A stretch of 64,000 nucleotides of DNA from Pleurodeles waltl (Eukaryota > Chordata > Amphibia > Caudata > Salamandridae). Each line of letters begins with the position of its first letter. The stretch's first letter is position 1. The stretch covers positions 776,933,138-776,997,137 of the forward strand of contig NC_090438.1 in assembly GCF_031143425.1 (NCBI RefSeq), written 5' to 3'. The translations under genes were made by a program, and so were the position numbers. This document shows positions 55,993-64,000 of this stretch, piece after piece. Below the pieces are notes generated by a model that did no database searches, was not told where the DNA came from, and saw only the letters and a program-made list of their open reading frames with translations.

Positions 55993-56755
55993 TGTGACGC
56001 CGCGAAGACCGGCGGGGCCTCACTTACGGACCGCGGTCAGATCGGCGGTCCACGCCTCGGACAGCGATTTCTGCTGCGGTCCGCTTTTTGGCTAAACTTT
56101 CCCTTTGGGCACTGTTTACACTGCCCTCACTCTTTACCCTCTTAAGTTGCTTACCTGTTCTTGCTGTTTTCCTCTTTTCTTCTTTTTTCTTCCTTTTTTC
56201 TTTTACTTGTCTTAGCCATGTTTCTTCTTCCCAAGACTCTGTGTTCCTTTCCCTGCATGCTTTGCTCACTACCTTTCTATAATATGGCTATTTTTCCATT
56301 CACTGGAATGTGGTCTTTCCCAATCCAAGATGGTGTATTCAATACTTCCTGCATGTCACTTCCTACATGTCGCTTCCTGTTTGCCAGTATATAAGCACAG
56401 TTGGTCTTCTGTTCCTTGCGTTGCAAAGACTTCCTTCGTGGTTGTGCTCCTCACTCCTGTATCCTGTGCTTTTGGATTTCTCATGTTCTTTTTTCCGCCT
56501 GCAGCTTGTTCCAGTTCTGTTTTGTGCTTTTGTTCTTCTTTTTTGCAGAAGTCCTTGATTCTGATGTTTTTCCCACGTAGGGTTTTTTCCTCTGGGACTC
56601 CTGGAAGTTACGGCCTGCTTGGTGTTTCATTATCAGCAGAACCGTGGCTACTGGAAAGGGTCGCCCCTACCTTGGTCAATCCAGAACAAGCAAGTAACCA
56701 AGTGGTGCCCAGAGACTGGCTGATTATAGCGGTAAGAAGCACTTAAGTCGTGACA
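55993..56755 (+). mobile_element. Solo LTR, 763 bp, plus orientation
   Basis: Starts TGTGACGCCGC and ends TCGTGACA, flanked by perfect GCTTA duplications (55988-55992 and 56756-56760). TATATAAG at 56388-56395 is a plausible promoter TATA box. It lies inside or at the 3' end of the decayed L1 that follows on its right. Same family as 55018-55831, opposite orientation, 161 bases apart. Confidence 0.8.
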
Positions 56756-56759
56756 GCTT

Positions 56760-59700
56760 AGCCCTCACAAGATTCCAAAAGGCTTCTATCTTGAAACAGT
56801 GCATGAACGTGTATAAGAAGTTCCCAACAGGATCCCTACATCGTACACATTCTGGAGAGTCAATCTGGCCACATGTCCATATTTGTTGGCGTATAATGTA
56901 TGCCCTGTAGTAGGACTTTAAATTGTATTAGTCGATACTATGTAGTGATTCAGTACTGGTGCCGTCTTGGTGGTATGCCATGCATCGTCATAGAAAGAAC
57001 TGATGTCTCACTGCCACGATCTTCGGAGAGTACCAAATGTGTCGGGAGTGTGAAGGGTTAATGAAAGATATAGTTTGGAGAGCTTATAGTCTCGCAAATC
57101 TTCCATGAGGAGCTTTACCTCCAACAAGCTGAAATAGAGAAGGTCAACAAGATCCCTGATCCGAGGAAGTAAGGCCTGCCTAGGCTGCACACATTTATAA
57201 CATTGCTTATACATATCATACATTCTTTGAAGATGTTCAAAGCGGCATATAGTATTGCCAGACATGACATCTTCGCCTTGATGATACCAAATATGTTCCA
57301 CCCTTGGAAGCCCTGGAGAATACCTACATCATCCAGTGCAGTCCCCTCCCAAATGGTGCTTTTCTAATTAGTCAGTTGTGCCAGCATATACTTCCTAATG
57401 TTTCATGCCACCATCAGGTGACGGTTACAGTGGCAAGAGGGACATTTTTTTTATACTATAATGGAACTGTATTGGGTATATGCTTCCCCTTGCCCACTTG
57501 TCTACGGCAAAAGGAGGATCATCCTGGAAGTCCACCAGTCAGTAATTCATGATAATCAATGAGTCACGGGGCAGTACGCCACACCATGTGCAGCATCTAT
57601 TCCGCCATCATAATGAGCCTTACAGCACTTACGAAGAGTAATATGTGGAGGGGACCCTGCTACTGCAGTGATGCGGGTAAGAAAGACTTGCAGAACACAG
57701 TATGGGTACTTTATCAGCTGATACAACAACTGTGGCAGTGAGACCATCTTAAAGATAGTTGCCCAGCCCATCAATGAAAAGCAGACCAGAAGGTGAGGTC
57801 ATGTTGCAGTCTAGTCATCTCTGGGGCAGTATTTCCCTCCCACGCATGCAACTGCTGCCTAACAACATATTTCCCAAGATACTGGAACCCATCTATAGCT
57901 ACTTTCAGGTTGGTTGCCCATTTTAAATTCATCATTTTTGGGTTCACCAGGAATAAAGCAACACAACAAGATGATGGATGGAGTGCTGAAACACTCACAC
58001 CCAGTCACGGATCTGTGTTAAATCCATCATTCTTTGGTTCACCATGCCACCCCAGTTTGGACCCAGCCATATGCAACTCAGTCTTGATCCTGTTCCCCAT
58101 GGGAACAGTCCAGCCCACACTGCCAGGCCAGGTCCTCACTGGACCGGAAACAAGCATCCTGGGAGACGTTTTGAGGTATTACCCCTTATCAGCCAGGCTA
58201 GCTTGAATCCAGTGGCACAGTGAGTAATGCACCCACATCTGGGCATACCCTTGCAACTCAGTGTGAACATAGCAACACAACAAGATGATGGACGGGGTGT
58301 TGAAACATTTCAAACACTCACCCCCAGTCACAGATCTGGGTTAAATCCAACTTTCTTTTGCTCACCATGCCACCCCAGTTTAGACCCACTCAAGGTTCAC
58401 CAGGAATACTACAGCTTTGGCTAAGCTTAGTAGCAAGCCTGTATATTTCCAAAAGTTTGAAGTATTTGTATGGCACAGTGGCCCGCCTCCACAGGCCTCA
58501 AGGATTGTGCTGCCGCCTTAGGAACAATCATATGTCATGCATATATAGTGATACTCTGTCTGCTAAACCCAGCAGCCCACTCAAATCCCTGTAGGAGGAT
58601 GCCCACTCTGATCCACTCCACAAGGGGTTACATCGCAATTGTAAAGAGCATAGGTGAGAGCGAGCCTCCCCGCATTGTTCTCCTGCCCACGAAAAGCTCT
58701 CTGATAGCAATCCACCCAGGCGAATCTTGCCTACAGGTCAGTGTAGAGAAGTCAAATGTAGCTCAGGAACTTTGGCCAAAAGTCGAGCTTTTTAAGTAGC
58801 TCTCACAGGCAGTCCCATTCTCCTGAGTAAGACGCCTTCTCAGATCTACCATTAATCTGCTATCTGAAATTACATATGAGGCAACAGGGTTAAAGCATTG
58901 TAAAGGCGACTGATATTGTACCGCATAGATATCCATGGCATAAAACCTCATTGATCTGGATGTACTAGCAAGCCAATGACCTTAAGCAGATGCGTAGTAA
59001 GCACCTTGGCAATAACTTAGGCCTCAATATTAATTAGTAAATTGGGCAGTACGAAGAACACAATGTCAGCTGTCGTTTGTGTATAATTATTCTGTTATGT
59101 GTAAGATGCAAGGGAGCATTCACGTTTATAATAACTCTTCTACGAAGTACCCCAATTGTGGTATCATGAGGGATGCAAATCGTTTAAAGAACTCTACTGG
59201 AATCCTATGAAGCCCGGTGTCCTTCTCGTCTGTAGCTCCTTTAATTTCAAGGTCAACTCACCCTCCCATATTTCTGCCTCCAATAGGGCATATTTTGACA
59301 CGCATAAATGTTTTGTGGGGAGATCCTACATAAACCTCTCTAATTCGGCTGAGCATGGATCTATGGCGCTAGTGTTTAGCTGCTTGTAGTATTCCACAAT
59401 GACCTGTACAACAACAGTTGTCAGTTACCATTTGGCCCTGTGGCGCATTATATGGCAAGTGCACGTCGGGTGGCTTTTCTTTGGCAAAGTAGGTGTAAAA
59501 GTTTACTTGCTTTGTGCCGTTGTGATACACACTAATCTGGGATGTAAGCTAAGCAACTCTTGCCTCATTTATTAAAAATCTGTGTCAGTCGTGATATGAT
59601 GTTTAATATTTCTAAGTTCGAGTTGCTAACGCAATAGACTCAGCATCCAGTGCCGCCACTTCTTCTCCCTGTCGGCGCAGTGCGCCTGCTGTGTAGCTCA

Positions 59701-60590
59701 GGACTCTGCCACAGGGAAAGGCCTCCCCTAGGATTGACCCAAAAGTCCCCTAAATCTTTAAGTGTGAAGTATGTGTCTCTGTCTTATCATATGTTACCTT
59801 TAAATCCTGGGTCTGACAGCCATCATGAGCAAAGGCACCAACCTCTCTCATGTCTGTCATGACATCCATCCAATACAATTTCCTCTGATGAATGGTCTGA
59901 AAGGCTACCGGCCAGCATACAAACTTGGATGGTGTCACTTGGGTCGACCACCAGCAAAAAGAAGAGGTCTAAACTTGAAAACGTTCTGTGAGGCTGGGAG
60001 GAAAAAGTTGTGTTCCTTCTTTCGGTGTAAGCAGCACTAGAGTACCCTAAGCACCAAAGCGTTCACGTATTTGGCTAGGGATGTGGGATCTTATAGTGCT
60101 ATGATTGTCCATTCTGTCTAGACTAGAGTCCAGAACTCTATTAAAGTCACCCCAAATGATTAATTTCCCAGTCAGGATGTGTGCTATCAGTTGACCTATT
60201 TGCTCCAGGTGCTCCAGAAAACCAGTTGTCAGTGTATGTGTGGGTGAGGGGACGGTAACTGCACACAAGGGAAAAGGGTTGTGTCCTAAATATGCCTACC
60301 TATGCCAGTTACCTCAATATAGCAACCCAGTGATCTCTGGTAATGGGGTTGCATGACTGGAAAGGACATTTTCAATAATAATGCACCCCCACCCCATAAG
60401 ACCCTCACAATACCCACATGTAGTAGTGTGGCAAACCCCTTTCATGTCAGAATAGGGCATTAAGTTGCCTTCAAATGAGTTTCTTGCAGGAACAGGAAGT
60501 AAGCCAGATATCTTTTGGCTGTCTTAAGAACTACCCCTTTTTGATCTTCTTTAGAAGACCATTGTCCATATAACAATCCACAGGGATTAG
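56760..60590 (-). pseudogene. L1 ORF2 remnant
   Basis: Endonuclease motifs YFLFLQETHLKAT (about 60495) and IIWGDFNRVLDSSLDRMDN (60160-60105). RT remnants include GGSLSPMLFTIAM (about 58660-58620) and SITIYA..M (about 58555), where the YADD core is destroyed. Then FQYLGKYVVRQ (about 57885-57855), LTFWSAFH (57795-57771), MGWATIFKMVSLPQLLYQLI (57774-57715), and IQFKVLLQGIHYTPTNMDMW (about 56920-56870). Many stops and frameshifts. Confidence 0.6.
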
Positions 60591-61439
60591 GTACCCCTAA
60601 GCTATCAGCCATGCCATCTGTATTTGTGTTAGCGGCAGTTGCGTGGTGCGCCCACCTAGTGGACTATAAGGATCTTGGACATGTAGAAACAGATTAAGAA
60701 AAACCTTAAACCCAACTCTTAAGTGTAATCCCCATTGAATACTTGTAAACATGAAGCATTTGTCGTATGAGACAAGGGACGAGCCTGCCAGCATGGTTGG
60801 CACATTTCAAAACTCTCTGTCTCAGTATGTCCCATCCCAACCTTGAATCCACTAGCACAATATGGAAGATGGAGACACCAAAATGAAATTGTTTATGTTT
60901 TTCTGTCCATAGGCCTCAACATACAAATTGTGTACTTTACACTTCATAGTTTCTGTCCCACATGCCCCAGTCCATATTACCTTTCCTGCATCGTCAGGGT
61001 GATAGACCCCCAACCACTTTTCACTTACAGGTTTAAGCATCAAACCCACCTTGAGTGCTCACATCTGAACCCCCCACCACGCCCAAGGGGCAGGAGAAAG
61101 GAGAGGGAACTAGATATGGATGTGAATATCGGGCAAACCCTCAATTTGCACATCTAAAATTATCAATGACAGTCTTCCTCATGATTCCTGGTGGGGACGG
61201 TCCTCTTGTGTGCAGATTGGTTCCTTTGTCGAGTCAAAGTCCATACCTGTGTCCTTCATTGTCTTGTTGCCATTGTTCAGTGTGCACTGCTGCTGTCTCT
61301 TCCTCTACACTTTTGCTCTCCTGTTGGTCCATCTGATATCATCCCAGTTGTTTTGTGCTGTCTTTCCGCTGCCTAGTCCCAGGTGGTCTCAGACATCTCA
61401 AAAATAGGTTTTAGACTACTATATTATATTACCTTGAGT

Positions 61440-61900
61440 CTGGCAGGGTAGAGGAGTCTGTACTCCAGCCAAACAGGTCTAAGTTTTTGTTTTGCCCCCC
61501 TTCAAGGACTTGCACTGCTGCTGGACCAGCCTGGTATAGTCTGGAAAGGGGAGGAACTTACTGGCATTGTGCATTATAGACATCCATTTATGTGCCACCT
61601 GAAGAATGGCATCACCATCGTGGTAGGTCACTGTCCTGGCGATGATCAGCTGCAGGGGAATGCCTGGTGAGGATTTCTGCGTGAGAGTTCAGTGGGCCCT
61701 CCCTCCCCAAGAAAAGAGGGGTACAGGTCTGCATCAGGTATCCAGGATCAAAACCATTCGGGTGAGATGTATTCCGACATGTCCCCTCCACTCCCTCTGG
61801 GAATCTCATCCGGCACACATTGTTGCAGTAGGACCTGACCATCGCATTCTCTGCATTCTCTGTTGTCTTATGCAGGATCTTTAAAGATAATTTCAGTGCT
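61440..61900 (-). pseudogene. L1 ORF1 C-terminal remnant
   Basis: Minus-strand frames read IPLQLIIARTVTYHDGDAIL (about 61665-61605), HKWMSIMHNASKFLPFPDYT (about 61595-61535) and LVQQQCKSL. This matches the ORF1 C-terminal pattern (IIVRLLNY.DRD.IL..AR...., then F.PDYT..VQ) seen in the other L1 copies of this window. Confidence 0.6.
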
Positions 61901-62400
61901 TGGATCTCAGATCATAGTTCTCCAGCCATATCTTCCTGCTCTGAGACATGGGCCACTGCCTTAGTCACCCTGTCCACTGCATTATGCAGGTCCTGTTGCA
62001 ATAGCACATCAGAGCCCACCTTGCTGATGTATCTAACTCATGTTGGTTGTTCTGAATCGCCTGCAGAATGTCAGCAGTGTTGGCTCTGAACCACAACCAA
62101 CTAGCCTCTGACTCCCCAGTAGTGCTCCTACTGCAGGTCTCTCCTCTGCTGTAGAGGACCTGTCATATTTGTCAGGTCAGGCCTGATGTGGTCCTGTGGC
62201 AGGCATGTCCTTAACCATCTCTGAGCTCAATATATTAAGCAGTCATCGGGAAGGAGGCGACCTGGTCCAGGGCCAATGTCTTTCTCTTTGTCTGGCAAGT
62301 CAGGTTCTCCATAAACACACCGTATCCTGGCAAACCCTGGTACTACAAGAGCAACAAATTCCAAATGCTTGTTCTGTACAATTTTATAATATTCCTCCAT

Positions 62401-63871
62401 TGAGAATGTATTTGCCATCACCTGTTTTCAAATATGTATGTTCTATTTACCCTCCATTCTCCTTCCAATTTTTACATTCTTTAAAACCATTTCATCAAAT
62501 TTTAATTTGAGATTGTGAATATATATTTTCTTAGGATTAATTTATTTTCCTAATAACTGCATGAATACCTTCTTGAAGACTGGAATATGAGCTGGAGCTC
62601 ACACTACTAAAACACAGCAGTCTAAAGTCTCCTATTCGACAAATACTCGGTTTCATTGTAAATGATGATTATTTGTCTGAGGTAGCAACTGGCTGTGTTC
62701 TATTCTATTTCTACTTACTCAAATCAGAGGAAAAAGCTATAGGTTTTATGTCATACGATCTCATAAAATATGATTTGAGCTATACATGCAAAATGGGAGG
62801 GAAACATCTTTTAGAAACTATACTGATTTTTATCAAACAAAAACAGACTGTGAAAAGAAGGTAGCATTCTGATACCTTTGAGAACATCTACATAGAGATG
62901 TACCTGAATGGTTGCTTTTTTTCCATGTGGCATGTCAGGTAAGACACATCCTGCAACACGCTGAGCTGGATCATTTATTATTTACTTTGCATTTTTAGCA
63001 TCTATTTTTCATACCCAAACAGTCCAGCTACTGTGATCCGGATAAGAACTACCTGCAGGATCCCAGACGCAGGAGGAACACTGGGCCACACAGATGTGCA
63101 TGTCTTTCAGTGCTTTGATTTAAGCTCTCACATTGTTGGATCAATCCAGTTGACACCCAAAATCCCTTCCTGATCTCTAGAAAAATATTTTATTTATTGT
63201 GTGAAAAACAAGACCTGTTATGTACCTCTTCCTTTCTTGGACTCTGCATAAGTGTATAGCTGCTTCCCTGATGAAAGGAGGTCAGCAGGTTTGTATGCAC
63301 TGCGACGATCCACACATCTATACCCTGGGGGTAATAGGCCTTCCATAGCTTTCTTAAATCTAAGTAATTGTAGTGCTACCCTTGCTCTACCATCTCTCTT
63401 TACAGTAGCTTTCATAATATTGGTATTTTACCATGGTCTCTGTACAGTTTAGCTCCAAGGTAAATTGGAAGATTCTGGAAATAATGTGTGTCATGGCCTC
63501 CCTTTATTCCAAGATTGATAGTTAAAATCTTACTGCTACAAATTTCCCCTTACTAATCTGCCAAGGTTCCAGCCATTCTCTTCTCGTTTGGTCCAGTAGA
63601 AAACCCCACCCTTTGTTCACATCTTTCACACCTCATCCTTTGGTATCTAACTACTCAAAACAACTAAAATAAACAGATCCTTTAACCATTTTCCAGTAGA
63701 TTAACTCAGGACAATTATCCCGTACTCATTCAGTTGAAAGACTGTCTGTTTGAAACAAATTAATTTCCTGTCCTCCAACACCTCTAAAATGTTAAATGAT
63801 CAAACCCAGACCATTGCTTTTCTGGTATTATCAGGTGGCCTAAAAAATGATTGTGCAAATCCGCTTTTCAC
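62401..63871. other. No recognisable feature
   Basis: A/T-rich sequence without coding motifs, inverted ends or tandem arrays that I can see. Confidence 0.5.
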
Positions 63872-64000
63872 TGTAGGAAGCTGGCTCTTTATATAGTGGC
63901 CCAAAAAGAGGTGCACTGTGTAGAGTTCTAGCAACCCCCAAAGGAATTACATAGGCACAAATGACACCCCCAAATGATCTCTTTTGTGGTAGTGTGGGCG
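63872..64000 (+). mobile_element. Probable start of an LTR, truncated by the window edge
   Basis: Begins TGTAGGAAGCTGGCTCTTTA after unrelated sequence. A TGTAGGA start followed by a TATATA segment (about 63893) resembles the left end of a very abundant newt LTR-type repeat as I remember it. With only 129 bases and no partner end this cannot be proven here. Confidence 0.35.

Larger units (their letters stand above)
56760..62400 (-). mobile_element. L1-type LINE, heavily decayed, minus orientation
   Basis: ORF1-like sequence at 61900-61440 and ORF2-like sequence at 60590-56760 lie in the correct order. Ends are not defined: the 5' limit near 62400 is a guess, and the 3' end meets the solo LTR at 56755. 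It is the most decayed LINE here. Confidence 0.6.

Overview
The window looks like intergenic or intronic DNA from a very large, repeat-choked animal genome. I find no convincing host gene, rRNA, tRNA gene or CRISPR. Almost every stretch I can explain is a transposable element, many nested inside one another: PIF/Harbinger, piggyBac, Penelope-like, L1-type LINEs, a Ty3 (gypsy) LTR element, solo LTRs and a small hAT element. This mix, with abundant Harbinger copies and a TTAA-flanked piggyBac repeat, resembles salamander genomes and most of all a newt such as Pleurodeles. That is recollection and inference, not a database match.

Layout. 1-650: end of a Harbinger element (minus) lying inside a decayed LINE (651-3938). 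4040-6180: copy A of an unclassified dispersed repeat. 6382-6447: a hammerhead-like motif. 7130-7775: a long purine-only tract. About 8925-25805: a decayed Penelope-like element (minus), cut first by an 8.8 kb piggyBac element at a TTAA site (9505-18321) and again by an L1 (18740-25615). The piggyBac transposase is itself cut by a 1146 bp insertion. 27407-27788: a hAT-type MITE with a perfect 8 bp duplication. 29057-35205: a nearly full-length L1 (minus) with a perfect 18 bp duplication. 35690-36482 and 52042-53255: copy B of the dispersed repeat, split by a 15.5 kb Harbinger element (36486-52038). 55018-56755: two related solo LTRs head to head. 56760-62400: a decayed L1 (minus). 63872 onward: probably the start of another LTR.

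The Harbinger element is the centrepiece. It carries a split transposase gene (plus strand; an 83 nt first exon near the left end, the rest near 48.4-49.5 kb) and two different Myb/SANT-type genes on the minus strand. One of these lies wholly inside the first transposase intron and the other converges on the transposase 3' end. The left end of the element is tandemly duplicated (1498 and 1493 bp), and a young Ty3 element (39597-45020; LTRs differ at 2 of 228 positions) sits just beyond the duplication. Splice phases agree in all three genes, but each gene has stop codons or frameshifts, so this copy looks dead by itself.

Order of events that can be read: dispersed repeat, then Harbinger insertion, then a stop in transposase exon 1, then tandem duplication (both copies share that stop). 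The Ty3 insertion also followed the Harbinger insertion. Separately: Penelope, then piggyBac and L1 into it, then the 1146 bp insertion into the piggyBac transposase.
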